From assembly GCA_963836605.1 (NCBI GenBank), contig CAWIKB010000011.1, positions 248,001-312,000 on the forward strand: a DNA stretch of 64,000 nucleotides, written 5' to 3'. The notes under the pieces were generated by a model. The model was not told the DNA's origin and ran no database searches. It saw only the letters and a list, made by a program, of their open reading frames with translations. Source of the stretch: Bog-473 sp963836605 (GTDB lineage Bacteria > Actinomycetota > Acidimicrobiia > Acidimicrobiales > RAAP-2). This document shows positions 17,154-25,560 of the stretch, piece after piece. How positions within the stretch are numbered: position 1 is the first letter of the stretch; every line of letters begins with the position of its first letter. The translations under genes and the position numbers were made by a program.

Positions 17154-18029
17154 TCATCGAACCTTGGCGATCACGTCATCGCTGAAGCGACGCAGGCTGT
17201 CGACCTTGGTCTGGAGGCTCTCGGTGTCCTGCTCGGGCACGTAGGGCCAGCGGAATCCCACGATCACGTCGGTCACGCCCAACTCCTCGAGGCGGCGCAC
17301 CCCGTCGGGGCTGTAGGCATCGAGCGAGATCACGTGCACCTCGAAGGGCTTGGCCTCGGTGCCGTGCTCCCGCCGCAGCACGGACAGGCGCTCCAAGAAC
17401 CCGGGGAGAGCGGCCGGATCCCCCCCGCCGTGCAGCCAGCCGTCACCGCTGATGGCGGCCCGGCGCAGCGCCGCCTCGTGGTGCCCGCCGATGAGGATGG
17501 GCACCGGCCGGGTCGGCGTGGGGGTCATCTTGACCGAAGGCAGATCGAAGACCTCCCCGTGGTACTCGAAGTACCCGCCGGCCATCAGCCCGCGCATCAC
17601 GTCGATCTGCTCGTCCATCCGTCTGCCCCGGCCCTCCCAGGGCACGCCGCAGACGATGTAGTCCTCGGGCCAGGGGCTGGTCCCGACCCCGAGCAGCAGG
17701 CGGTTGTTCGTGAGCACCGCCGTGGAGCTGACCTGCTTGGCCACCAGCACCGGTTGGCGGATGGGGAGCTTGACCACGAAGGTGACAAAGCGAAGCTTCT
17801 CGGTGACGGCCCCCATGGCCGGGATCACGGAGAAAGGCTCCAAGAACGGCTTGTCATCGAGGAATTCCCGCGTGCCGTCCGGGTTGAAGGGGTAGCGGGT
17901 GTCGGACACCTCGGGGTAGCAGATGCTGTCCGGGACGACCATCGAGTCGAAGTCCGCCTCCTCGGCCGCTCGGGCCAGGGGAAGGTAGTACGACGGGTTG
18001 GTCATCGATTCGGCGTACGAGAATCGCAT
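17154..18029 (-). CDS. LLM-class F420-dependent oxidoreductase
   Basis: A 291-residue TIM-barrel oxidoreductase of the bacterial luciferase-like family, in actinobacteria normally using coenzyme F420. It begins MRFSYAESMTNPSYYLPLAR and shows LLLGVGTSPWPEDYIVCGVPW, RRMDEQIDVMRGLMAGG and RPVPILIGGHHEAALRRAA, all landmarks of the family. A strong ribosome-binding site (GGAGGTGAC) stands directly before ATG 18029. It leads the minus-strand group with SnoaL, DUF35 and thiolase genes and is divergent from the hydroxy-acid oxidase. It may reduce or oxidise an intermediate of the same pathway; the substrate is unknown. Confidence 0.88.
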   Translation of the reverse strand: MRFSYAESMTNPSYYLPLARAAEEADFDSMVVPDSICYPEVSDTRYPFNPDGTREFLDDKPFLEPFSVIPAMGAVTEKLRFVTFVVKLPIRQPVLVAKQVSSTAVLTNNRLLLGVGTSPWPEDYIVCGVPWEGRGRRMDEQIDVMRGLMAGGYFEYHGEVFDLPSVKMTPTPTRPVPILIGGHHEAALRRAAISGDGWLHGGGDPAALPGFLERLSVLRREHGTEAKPFEVHVISLDAYSPDGVRRLEELGVTDVIVGFRWPYVPEQDTESLQTKVDSLRRFSDDVIAKVR

Positions 18030-18076
18030 GTCACCTCCAAGCGAGGACGAAGTGGGATGTCGGCGTGGCCGCCGCC

Positions 18077-18092
18077 TACCATGCGGCCTGTG
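18077..18092 (+). promoter_or_regulatory. Leaderless-type promoter box before the hydroxy-acid oxidase
   Basis: TACCAT (18077-18082), a TANNNT -10 hexamer, is followed after exactly 7 bases by the GTG start at 18090. The spacing places the predicted transcription start on the first base of the start codon. The same arrangement occurs before 26695. Confidence 0.5.
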
Positions 18093-19271
18093 ACCGATCA
18101 TCCTGCCAGGAGCGGCGCCTCGGCTCACATCCCGGCTCCCAGCATGCCCCGTGGGGCCCGTAGCACCCCCCTGGCCGTCGACCTCTCGCTGGACGATCTG
18201 GAATGCGACGCCCGCCGGATCGTCGGGGAAATGGCCTACGCCTACTTCGCCGGCGGCGCCGAGAACGAACGGCTCCTGTCAGACTGCGTGGCCGCCTGGG
18301 ATCGGTGGCGGCTCCACCCGAGGGTGCTGGCCGGCCTCTCCGAGGTCTCCACCGCGACCACGCTGTTGGGAAGGGAGGTCAGCTCGCCGGTCGCCATCGC
18401 GCCGACGGCCATCCAAGGCCTGGCGCATCCCGACGGGGAAGCGGGAACGGCCCGGGGAGCCGCCGCGGTCGGGTCCCTCATGGTGCTGTCGTCGCTGGCC
18501 ACCTGTTCGCTGGAGGAGGTGGCGGCCGCGGCGCCGGGGGCGCCCCGGTGGATGCAGGTCTACATCTTGCGGGATCGGGCCCGCACCGAGGAGCTGGTCC
18601 TCCGGGCGGCCGCCCACGGCTACGGCGCCCTGGTCCTCACGGTCGATGTGCCCGTCTCGGGCCTTCGCCGCCGCGAGCTGCGTGGCGGGGTGCACCTCCC
18701 CGACGACCTCATGCTGCCGAATCTGACCGCCGACAGCACGGCTCGGGCCCACGAGGGAGGGTTCATGGCCGTGGTGGGCCGCGAATTCGAACCGGCGTTG
18801 ACGCCGGCCGACATCGGCTGGCTGGCCGGTCTCAGCGACCTCCCGGTGGTGGTCAAGGGGCTCCTGCGGGCCGACGATGCCCAACGCTGCGTCGACGCCG
18901 GCGCCTCGGCCGTCGTCGTGTCGAATCACGGGGGGCGCCAACTGGACGACGCACCGGCCTCGGCCGACGTACTGGGCGAGATCGTCGACGCCGTCGGTGC
19001 TCGGGCCGAGGTGTACGTCGACGGGGGTATCCGCCGCGCGCCCGACGTGGTCAAGGCGCTGGCGCTCGGCGCCCGGGCCGTCCTGGTGGGACGACCCTCC
19101 CTGTGGGCCCTGGCGGCCGGTGGAGCCGATGGGGTGGCCTCGCTCCTGCGCTGGTTCGAGCTCGAGTTGCAGCGCACCATGGCCCTCTGCGGCGCGGGCA
19201 CCGTGTCCGAGCTCGACCGGTCACTGGTGCGGCGCGCGCCGCAGTGGTCGGCCGTGGAGAGGCAGGCATGA
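18090..19271 (+). CDS. FMN-dependent alpha-hydroxy-acid oxidase/dehydrogenase
   Basis: A 393-residue TIM-barrel flavoenzyme of the lactate/glycolate oxidase family, oxidising a 2-hydroxy acid to the 2-keto acid. MQVYILRDRARTEEL, ALVLTVDVPVSGLRRRE and VVVKGLLRADDAQRC carry FMN and substrate contacts; SNHGGRQLDDAP contains the catalytic His with the following Arg; YVDGGIRRAPDVVKALALGA and VLVGRP bind the FMN phosphate. GTG 18090 is preferred because of the TANNNT box 7 bases upstream; ATG 18081 is an alternative. The TGA stop overlaps the ATG of the acyl-CoA synthetase (ATGA), so the two are cotranscribed. Together they would act on 2-hydroxyacyl substrates. Confidence 0.85.
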   Translation: MTDHPARSGASAHIPAPSMPRGARSTPLAVDLSLDDLECDARRIVGEMAYAYFAGGAENERLLSDCVAAWDRWRLHPRVLAGLSEVSTATTLLGREVSSPVAIAPTAIQGLAHPDGEAGTARGAAAVGSLMVLSSLATCSLEEVAAAAPGAPRWMQVYILRDRARTEELVLRAAAHGYGALVLTVDVPVSGLRRRELRGGVHLPDDLMLPNLTADSTARAHEGGFMAVVGREFEPALTPADIGWLAGLSDLPVVVKGLLRADDAQRCVDAGASAVVVSNHGGRQLDDAPASADVLGEIVDAVGARAEVYVDGGIRRAPDVVKALALGARAVLVGRPSLWALAAGGADGVASLLRWFELELQRTMALCGAGTVSELDRSLVRRAPQWSAVERQA

Positions 19272-20953
19272 CGACCGTTGCGGCCATGGTGGCCGCTCGG
19301 TCCGAGGACGACCGTCCGGCCGTGCTCGATTCGACCGGAACCTGGACCTGGCGCCAAGCCGTGGCGGAAGGGGCGGCGCGGGGTGCCCTGGCGGAGTCGT
19401 TGCGCACCGACGATCCCTTCCACATCGGCGTCCTGCTGCCCAACGGTCCCGAGTACCTGTTCTGGCTCAACGGTGCCGCGCTGGCCGGCGCCGCCATCGT
19501 GGGTGTCAATCCCACCCGTCGGGGCGAAGCACTGGCGGCGGACATCAAGGCCACTGACTGCGCCATGATCGTCACTGACTCCGAGGGCGCGGCCCTCCTC
19601 GAGGGGCTGTCGCTCGGCGTTGCTCCCGATCACGTACTGGTGACGGGGACGGAGCGCTACCGCTCCCTCCTGGCCCGGGCCGCGGAGAGCACCGTCGCCG
19701 CCGATCTGGTGACCGGCGCCGGTGCGGTGGGGGAGGATGCGCTCTTCCTGCTCATCTTCACCTCGGGCACCACGGGCACGCCCAAGGCGGTGCGCTGCAC
19801 GCAGGGCCGGTTGGCCGGGATCGCCGAAGTGGCCGCGCCGGGATACGGCTACGGCCCCGACGACGTCTGCTATTGCCCGATGCCCCTCTTCCACGGCAAC
19901 GCCCTCATGGCCCTCTGGGGGCCGACCGTCATGGTGGGTGCGGCCGTGGCGGTGCGTCCCCGATTCAGTGCGTCGGCCTTCATGGACGATGTGCGTCGAT
20001 TCGGGGCCACCAAGTTCAGTTATGTCGGCAAGGCGATCGCCTACATCCTGGCCACACCCGAGCAGCCCGACGACGCGGAGAACACCCTGCGCAGCGCCTT
20101 CGGCACCGAAGCCTCGGTACGCGACCGCAACCGTTTCCGGAAACGGTTCGGCTGCTACCTCATCGAGGGGTACGGGCAGAGCGAAGGTGGCGCGGCGATC
20201 AACCCGGTACTGGGAATGCCGGCCGGTGCGTTGGGGCGGCCCGTCGACGACGTCGACCTGGTGGTCATCAGTCCCGAGACCGGGCAGGAATGCCCGCGGG
20301 CGGTGATCGATGCGGATGGCCGACTGCGCAACGCCGGGGAAGCGACCGGGGAGATCGTGAACCGAAGTGGGCCCGGTAAGTTCGAGGGGTACTACCGGCA
20401 CGAGAGCGCCGAGCAGGACCGCCTGCGGAACGGCTGGTACTGGACCGGTGACCTGGGCTACGTGGACCCCGACGGGTTCTTCTACTTCGCCGGTCGATCG
20501 GGCGATTGGCTCCGGGTCGACTCGGAGAACTTCGCGGCGGGACCCGTCGAAGCGGTGCTGTCCCGCAACCCCGACGTGGCCGTCGCCGCGGTCTATCCGG
20601 TCCCCGATGCTGGATCGGGTGCGGGCGACCAGGTCATGGTGGCCCTCGAGTTGCTCCCCCAGGTCGCCTTTGATCCGGAGGCCTTCGCGGCGTGGCTCGG
20701 GGCCCAGCCGGACATGGGAACCAAATGGGTGCCGCGATTCGTCCGGATCGCTCGCTCGCTTCCGCAGACCGCGACCGGGAAGGTGACCAAGGTCGGCCTC
20801 CGCCGCGAGGCCTGGGTGAGTGACGAGCCGATCTGGTGGTGTCCTCCCGGCAGCTCGGAGCTGCGGTACCGGACCCTCACCGACGACGACCGGACCGAGC
20901 TGGACCGAGGACTCTCCCAACACGGGCGGCCGCCCATCGCCGCCTCCCCGTGA
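19268..20953 (+). CDS. AMP-binding acyl-CoA synthetase
   Basis: A 561-residue ANL-family ligase that makes an acyl-CoA from a carboxylic acid, CoA and ATP. LIFTSGTTGTPKAVR (about residues 160-174) is the phosphate loop, LIEGYGQSEGG the adenine motif, WYWTGDLGYVDPDGFFYF the Asp-containing ATP ribose site, and LPQTATGKVTKVGLRRE holds the C-terminal catalytic Lys. It is of the FadD17/FATP-like actinobacterial type. It overlaps the upstream FMN oxidase gene by four bases, so the two proteins probably act in one pathway. The strand and location opposite the thiolase/DUF35 group support a CoA-thioester catabolic island. Confidence 0.88.
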   Translation: MTTVAAMVAARSEDDRPAVLDSTGTWTWRQAVAEGAARGALAESLRTDDPFHIGVLLPNGPEYLFWLNGAALAGAAIVGVNPTRRGEALAADIKATDCAMIVTDSEGAALLEGLSLGVAPDHVLVTGTERYRSLLARAAESTVAADLVTGAGAVGEDALFLLIFTSGTTGTPKAVRCTQGRLAGIAEVAAPGYGYGPDDVCYCPMPLFHGNALMALWGPTVMVGAAVAVRPRFSASAFMDDVRRFGATKFSYVGKAIAYILATPEQPDDAENTLRSAFGTEASVRDRNRFRKRFGCYLIEGYGQSEGGAAINPVLGMPAGALGRPVDDVDLVVISPETGQECPRAVIDADGRLRNAGEATGEIVNRSGPGKFEGYYRHESAEQDRLRNGWYWTGDLGYVDPDGFFYFAGRSGDWLRVDSENFAAGPVEAVLSRNPDVAVAAVYPVPDAGSGAGDQVMVALELLPQVAFDPEAFAAWLGAQPDMGTKWVPRFVRIARSLPQTATGKVTKVGLRREAWVSDEPIWWCPPGSSELRYRTLTDDDRTELDRGLSQHGRPPIAASP

Positions 20954-21078
20954 AAGGCGGGGAACTCCGCCAGGATCGCCCATGCTCTGTCCCCCGCGAC
21001 CCTTCGAGATGTCCGTGTCCCCCCAGGAGCCCTGGAGGTCCCCATTTCGCCCTGCAACCTCCGTAGACTGCCGGTACC

Positions 21079-21609
21079 ATGCCCGATTCGGCCACGAACC
21101 CAGCCGGAAATCCACCGGCTGATCCGCTGACCCAGACCCAGAGCCAGACCCGGAGCGTCGACGGGGTGGGGCCCGCTCCCGAGGATGCCAGCGCGAGCCC
21201 GACGCGCAAGTTGGGACTCGGCCTGTTCCTGGTTCTCCTGGTCATCGGGATTGCCCTTCTCTTCGCGTTCTTCGCGGCGGTACGGCATTGGCTGGCGCTT
21301 CATACGGGCACGCTCCACGGAGGGCCGGATCTCTACTACAACTTCTGGTCCGGCTTCGGTGCGGACCTCGGTGAGGCGACGCTCATCAGTGCCGTCGGGG
21401 TCGGGGTCTACACCGGTGTCCGCAAAGTCAACTGCCACACCAGAGGGTGTTGGAGGATCGGGCATCACACGTTGGAGGGCACCCCGTTCATCTTGTGCCG
21501 ACACCACCACCCCCATGTGCCGACCAGGGGTGCATCGCATGAGGACATCCTCGAGCAGCACCGCAAGTTCAAGAGAGCGAAAGAGGCTCGGGAAGCCAAA
21601 GGGGGCTGA
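21079..21609 (+). CDS. Two-helix membrane protein with a conserved-looking Cys/His tail, function unknown
   Basis: A 176-residue protein. Residues 1-45 are polar and Pro/Gln-rich, residues 46-70 form a hydrophobic helix (GLFLVLLVIGIALLFAF), and a weaker second helix covers ATLISAVGVGVYTGV. The C-terminus has NCHTRGCWRIGHHTLEG and FILCRHHHPHV, a His/Cys pattern that could bind a metal, then a charged helix (EQHRKFKRAKEAREAKGG). A possible -10 box TAGACT lies 9 bases before ATG. It ends 10 bases from the convergent methyltransferase. No named family was recognised. Confidence 0.75.
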   Translation: MPDSATNPAGNPPADPLTQTQSQTRSVDGVGPAPEDASASPTRKLGLGLFLVLLVIGIALLFAFFAAVRHWLALHTGTLHGGPDLYYNFWSGFGADLGEATLISAVGVGVYTGVRKVNCHTRGCWRIGHHTLEGTPFILCRHHHPHVPTRGASHEDILEQHRKFKRAKEAREAKGG

Positions 21610-21619
21610 AGAGTCGCGA

Positions 21620-22345
21620 TCACCCGGCGCCGAGGGGGCGGGCCAGGTACGCGATGAAGGTGAGCGAACCCTCGATGAGCTCGGCGTCGCGCCAGAACCG
21701 ACGGCGCATGTCGTCGTCGAGCCGAGGTTCGCCTATCCGCTCCAGGCAGAATCCGGCGTCGGCGAAGGCATCGACGGTGACACCGAGCGGCCGCCGCCAG
21801 AACGACTGGGTCACTTCGACCCCTTTCTTCGACCACACGTCGTGGATCAGGCGGGTGGTGAAGTAGTCGCTCCCGGGCTCTTCGGCTCCGCTACCGAACG
21901 GATGATCGAGCGTCACCAACAGCCAACCGTCCGTTCGCAGGATGCGGGCGAACTGCCGCAGGCACGCCGTCATGTCTTCGAGGTAGTGCAGCGCCAGGGA
22001 GCAGAGGATGCCGTCGAACGTGCCGTCGAGCAGGGGCGGACAGGCCAGATCCCCCACCAGGAACCGGGCGTGCCGACCGCACCGTGCGCTCGCCCGGCGC
22101 ACCATGCCCGGGCTCAGGTCAAAGCCGACGACCTCACATTCCTGGGCCGCCAGCCACGCGGCATGGGCACCGCCGGCACATCCGGCATCGAGCACCCGGC
22201 GCCCGGCCAACGGCGCCGGGAGCAGCGCCCGCACGGTGGTGCGTTCCAAGGCTTCGTTGAAGAGGTTGTCATCGGTCTCGTCCCAGACGTCGGCCAGCCG
22301 TTCGTAGGCGGCCAAGGTCCGAGCCCGATGGGTGTCACGATCCAC
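21620..22345 (-). CDS. Class I SAM-dependent methyltransferase
   Basis: A 241-residue Rossmann methyltransferase. Motif I VLDAGCAGGAHAAWLA (about residues 51-66), the acidic ribose-binding residue in VVGFDLSPGMVRRA, GDLACPPLLDGTFDGILCSL (motif II/III) and HPFGSGAEEPGSDYF are visible. The wording resembles Methyltransf_11 proteins annotated as UbiE/BioC-like or antibiotic methyltransferases. Substrate is unknown. It lies convergent with the membrane protein gene and divergent from signal peptidase I; the 104-bp intergenic region contains two GGCGCGACGC direct repeats. Confidence 0.85.
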   Translation of the reverse strand: MDRDTHRARTLAAYERLADVWDETDDNLFNEALERTTVRALLPAPLAGRRVLDAGCAGGAHAAWLAAQECEVVGFDLSPGMVRRASARCGRHARFLVGDLACPPLLDGTFDGILCSLALHYLEDMTACLRQFARILRTDGWLLVTLDHPFGSGAEEPGSDYFTTRLIHDVWSKKGVEVTQSFWRRPLGVTVDAFADAGFCLERIGEPRLDDDMRRRFWRDAELIEGSLTFIAYLARPLGAG

Positions 22346-22449
22346 CGCCGAAGTCTTGCAGGGTCGTCACGGCGCGACGCGGCGCGACGCGGAGACCTGA
22401 GGGCGCGACCCACCTCGGGTGGACCAGGCGAGCGATACCTTTGGCGTCG

Positions 22450-23088
22450 ATGGCGGACGACCAACTGACCGAGGAATCGCCCCGGCCGGCGGCCGGCCGC
22501 GACGGGACCCCAGCCCCTGGGGGTACCTCAAGGGGACGCTGGCTGGTCGAGGCCCTGGTGGTCATTGTGGCCGCCCTTGCGGTGGCGTTCCTGCTGCGCA
22601 CCTTCGTCGTACAGACGTACTCCATACCTTCGGGCTCCATGGAACCCACCCTCATGATCGGCGATCGGATCGTCGTCGACAAGCTCAGCTACCACCTGCA
22701 CGGGGTCGGTCGATCCGACATCGTGGTGTTCTCGAGCCCACCCACCGAGGACTGCGCCGGACCTCCCGTGGCCGACCTGGTCAAGCGTGTGATCGGCCTT
22801 CCCGGTGAGACCATCTCGCTCTCGGGCGGGATGGTCTACATCAACGGCAAAGTGCTGGCCGAGCCCTGGCTGCCGTCCTCGGTGCAGGCCGCCACCGAAC
22901 CCGGGCCCTCCCTGGCCCCCTATTCGTTGCACCACCGATTCACGGTGCCGGCCGACGAGGTCTTCGTCATGGGCGACAACCGCACGGACTCTTGTGACAG
23001 CCGTTTTTGGGGTCCCATTCGCGAGTCCACCATCGTCGGCAAGGTCGACCTCCGGATCTGGCCGCTGGCTCAGCTGCACTGGTTCTGA
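22450..23088 (+). CDS. lepB: Signal peptidase I
   Basis: Membrane-bound serine protease that removes signal peptides from exported proteins. The 212-residue protein has an N-terminal cytoplasmic tail, one transmembrane helix (ALVVIVAALAVAFLLRTFVV), the catalytic Ser in IPSGSMEPTL, the catalytic Lys in VKRVIGLPGETI, and the box E motif VMGDNRTDSCDSRFWGP. The two Cys in TEDCAGP and TDSCDS could form an external disulfide, known in some actinobacterial members. ATG 22450 is preferred over the upstream TTG 22441. A TACCTT box (22436-22441) 8 bases before the ATG suggests a leaderless transcript. Confidence 0.95.
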   Translation: MADDQLTEESPRPAAGRDGTPAPGGTSRGRWLVEALVVIVAALAVAFLLRTFVVQTYSIPSGSMEPTLMIGDRIVVDKLSYHLHGVGRSDIVVFSSPPTEDCAGPPVADLVKRVIGLPGETISLSGGMVYINGKVLAEPWLPSSVQAATEPGPSLAPYSLHHRFTVPADEVFVMGDNRTDSCDSRFWGPIRESTIVGKVDLRIWPLAQLHWF

Positions 23089-23118
23089 ATCTCGGATCCG
23101 TCCCGGTCGCCGCCCGGA

Positions 23119-23940
23119 TCAACCCACCGCGTCGAGAAAGTGCGCACGCTCCGCGTCGAACCACCGGCCCCGTCGCTCGTAGCGCTCCTGGCCGCCGGTC
23201 TCGTTCCACATCTGGACGAACGCCGGGATGCCGGCGTCGACCCGGCGGCGAACGAAGGCGCCGCCCTCGGCGAATCGCTCGGCGATCAGGGCAACGAGTT
23301 CGCCCCGCCCGGGCGGGAGGCCGTACGCGTCGGCGACGAGACGGAGCCTGGTGAAGGGGTCGAGGCCCGCCCGGCCCTGCCGCGCCGCGTCTTCGGGCGC
23401 ATCGAGCGGGACGCACATGCTGGCCAACACGGCCAGGTCGAACACCCGTCGCCCCGGAGCGATGAAGTCGAAATCGAGCAGGGCCACCGCCACGCCGTCC
23501 CGGTAGACCACGTTCTCCGGGCACACGTCGTTGTGGCAGATCACCTCGCCCTCGCCTCCGCCTCCGCCTCCGCCTCCGCCTCCGCGAGGATCCGCGAGCT
23601 CGCGGTTCCAGGTGGCCCCATCGGGGGGCACGAACGAGGCGGTGGCGTCGTGGAAGCCTCGGAGGAGGGAAGCGGTCGACGCCAGCACGGGGTCGGCCTG
23701 CGACCACGCCGGGAACGGCGGGACCGGCACGTCCCCGGGCACGTACGACAGCCATTCGCGCCCATCGGTTCCCACTCGGAGGGGCGTCGGGACGCCTTCG
23801 AAGCCCATCGACCTGACGTGACGCAGGAGCGCGTGAATGGTCTCCGAGTGCTCGTTGGATGGGCGGGCGACTTCGTCGCCCACCTTCAGCACCGCTCCGG
23901 CGTTGGCCACCCCGCCCGGCAGTACCTCTTCGTCCGACAT
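23119..23940 (-). CDS. Aminoglycoside phosphotransferase-fold kinase (APH family)
   Basis: A 273-residue protein-kinase-like small-molecule phosphotransferase. The Brenner motif CHNDVCPENVVY (His136, Asp138, Asn143) and the metal-binding LLDFDF are present; the N-terminal lobe has GGVANAGAVLKVGDEVARP. Just before the catalytic loop is a run of ten glycines (residues 120-129) encoded by the CCTCCG repeat at 23551-23584. ATG 23940 was chosen. Family members phosphorylate aminoglycosides, homoserine, choline or unknown metabolites; nothing here supports antibiotic resistance specifically. It is convergent with lepB. Confidence 0.85.
   Translation of the reverse strand: MSDEEVLPGGVANAGAVLKVGDEVARPSNEHSETIHALLRHVRSMGFEGVPTPLRVGTDGREWLSYVPGDVPVPPFPAWSQADPVLASTASLLRGFHDATASFVPPDGATWNRELADPRGGGGGGGGGGEGEVICHNDVCPENVVYRDGVAVALLDFDFIAPGRRVFDLAVLASMCVPLDAPEDAARQGRAGLDPFTRLRLVADAYGLPPGRGELVALIAERFAEGGAFVRRRVDAGIPAFVQMWNETGGQERYERRGRWFDAERAHFLDAVG
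23551..23584. repeat. 6-bp tandem repeat encoding a Gly run in the APH-fold kinase
   Basis: About five copies of GCCTCC follow one another, coding for polyglycine on the minus strand. The repeat unit is a multiple of three, so slippage changes loop length without breaking the frame. It lies directly upstream of the catalytic HND loop. Confidence 0.85.
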
Positions 23941-24154
23941 GCACCCAGCTTGTCCGAACCTCATGGCGCGGGCGCTGTCCACCGCTTCGTGAACCACGTC
24001 GGTGGTCACCCGGAACCGGCCGCCATCGCGGGACGGTAGCGCCGATTCCTCGGCGCACACCCCTATTGCCTGGCTACGATCACCCGGGACGATGGGACCG
24101 ACACCCCATCGCGAGCGCGGCGACGGCACGCGCCCGGACGAATGGAGGATTCCG

Positions 24155-25258
24155 ATGACGGCCATGCCAGGGTGCCCCCCCGAAAGTCCTTCGTCCCCAC
24201 TCGGCGGTTGGCGGCGGCGAACCCGGCGGACACTCGTTGCCCTGGCCGCGGTCACCGTGCTGGTCGGCACCCTGAGCGGCGTCGCCATCGCCAACATCCC
24301 CGATGCCGGCACCGGTGTCTTCCATGGCTGTGTCAACACCTCCACAGGCGCCCTGCGAGTCATCGATCCGGCGAAGGCACAGGTGTGCAGCGCTCAAGAG
24401 AGACCCATTTCCTGGAATCAGCGCGGCATCAACTGGCGCGGGGTGTGGTCATCCGGGTCGTCTTACGCCATCAACGACGCAGTGGCATACCAGGGCGCAA
24501 GTTACATCGCCAAGATCGCGAGCACCGATGTCGTGCCGACCTCCTCCAGCACCTGGGCGGTGCTGGCCGCGAAAGGCGCGACCGGTCCCAAAGGCGCCCC
24601 AGGCGTGGCGGGTGCTACCGGGCCAGCCGGCGCCACGGGTCCGACGGGTCCTACGGGAACGAGCGGGTCCAACGGCCGCACCGTGCTGAGCGGTACCAGT
24701 GTCCCGTCCTCGTCTGTCCTTTTCGATTCGAGCGGCGACTTCTACATCGACACCACGACCAACGTCATCTACGGCCCGGCCACCGTCACCTGCGTGAACC
24801 TGATCTGCCGGACCAACTGGGGATCAGGCACCAGCCTGATCGGCCCGCCGGGACCTGCCGGACAGGGTGTCGCCTTCTCGAGGAACCTCGGGACGACCAC
24901 CGTCGACGTGCCCAACGGTGCCAGCACCCGGATCGTGACACAGACCCTGGCCGGTGGTGGTGACTTCACGGTGAGCGCCACGCTCGATCTCGAGCACGAC
25001 GGCAGCGGTCAGGGTTATTGGCATTGTGACCTGGTGGCCGCCAACCCCGGGGGCGCGACCGTGGTCTTGAGCACACGGTATGCCGGCATTCCAGCCAACG
25101 GGCCGGCTTTCGTCCCCATGACCCTTCAAGGCGTCGTTTCGCTCGCCCCCGGAGGGTTCGTCGGGGTCAACTGCCTTGAGTACAGCGCCCTAGCCGGCGA
25201 CGCGGTGACGGACATCAGCGTCATCTCGACCCAGGTCTCCTCATTCGTCAGTGACTAA
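24155..25258 (+). CDS. Secreted collagen-like repeat protein with a CBM5/12-like module
   Basis: A 367-residue exported protein. Residues 20-47 form a signal peptide or anchor (RRRTRRTLVALAAVTVLVG, then ANIPD). FHGCVNTSTGALRVID is an actinobacterial N-domain often seen on such proteins. WRGVWSSGSSYAINDAV to STWAVLA (about 94-138) resembles a carbohydrate-binding module of family 5/12. A short collagen triple-helix stretch of Gly-X-Y triplets covers residues 141-174. A beta-rich C-terminal domain with Cys in VTCVNLICRT and DVNCLEY-like segments ends the protein. GGAGGA precedes ATG 24155, and TACGAT at 24075 may be the -10 box. A surface or spore-coat adhesin is plausible. Confidence 0.82.
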   Translation: MTAMPGCPPESPSSPLGGWRRRTRRTLVALAAVTVLVGTLSGVAIANIPDAGTGVFHGCVNTSTGALRVIDPAKAQVCSAQERPISWNQRGINWRGVWSSGSSYAINDAVAYQGASYIAKIASTDVVPTSSSTWAVLAAKGATGPKGAPGVAGATGPAGATGPTGPTGTSGSNGRTVLSGTSVPSSSVLFDSSGDFYIDTTTNVIYGPATVTCVNLICRTNWGSGTSLIGPPGPAGQGVAFSRNLGTTTVDVPNGASTRIVTQTLAGGGDFTVSATLDLEHDGSGQGYWHCDLVAANPGGATVVLSTRYAGIPANGPAFVPMTLQGVVSLAPGGFVGVNCLEYSALAGDAVTDISVISTQVSSFVSD

Positions 25259-25560
25259 TGCGACCAACTTCCGGCTCGGTTGACGCTCACAGACGACGAA
25301 CCGGGCCGCCGGCCTCCCGAATCCCTCGGGCCATGGCGTAAACCCTGCCTGACGTGCGACGACGGAGATTCGACCACTGAGCGGTTCGAGGTCCCGATCG
25401 CCGGCTGGACCTAGTTGCCGTCTGGGACAACTGGCGTCCTCGGCCCACCGGGGACCCGGTCCATCGCGCCTCAGGCCCATGGTACGCGGGTGAACCTATA
25501 ACGCGGTCCAGTAGGTCGCCCTTCTGGCTCGCAGCACCGCGCGACGGTCAACATGGTGTT
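25259..25560. other. Intergenic stretch without a recognised gene
   Basis: About 300 bases between the collagen-like gene and the DUF2332 gene. No open frame here has protein-like composition. A weak 5-bp inverted repeat (AGTTG/CAACT at about 25413-25432) could be part of a terminator. CCTATAAC near 25495 may be a -10 box for the downstream gene. Nothing else was seen. Confidence 0.6.

Noticed and set aside
23119..23940. Aminoglycoside-resistance gene
   Set aside because: Only the general APH fold is supported. The family covers many metabolite kinases and there is no resistance context.
25380..25410. tRNA T-arm-like GGTTCGAGGTCCC
   Set aside because: The flanking bases do not form the 5-bp T stem, and no acceptor or anticodon arm fits around it.
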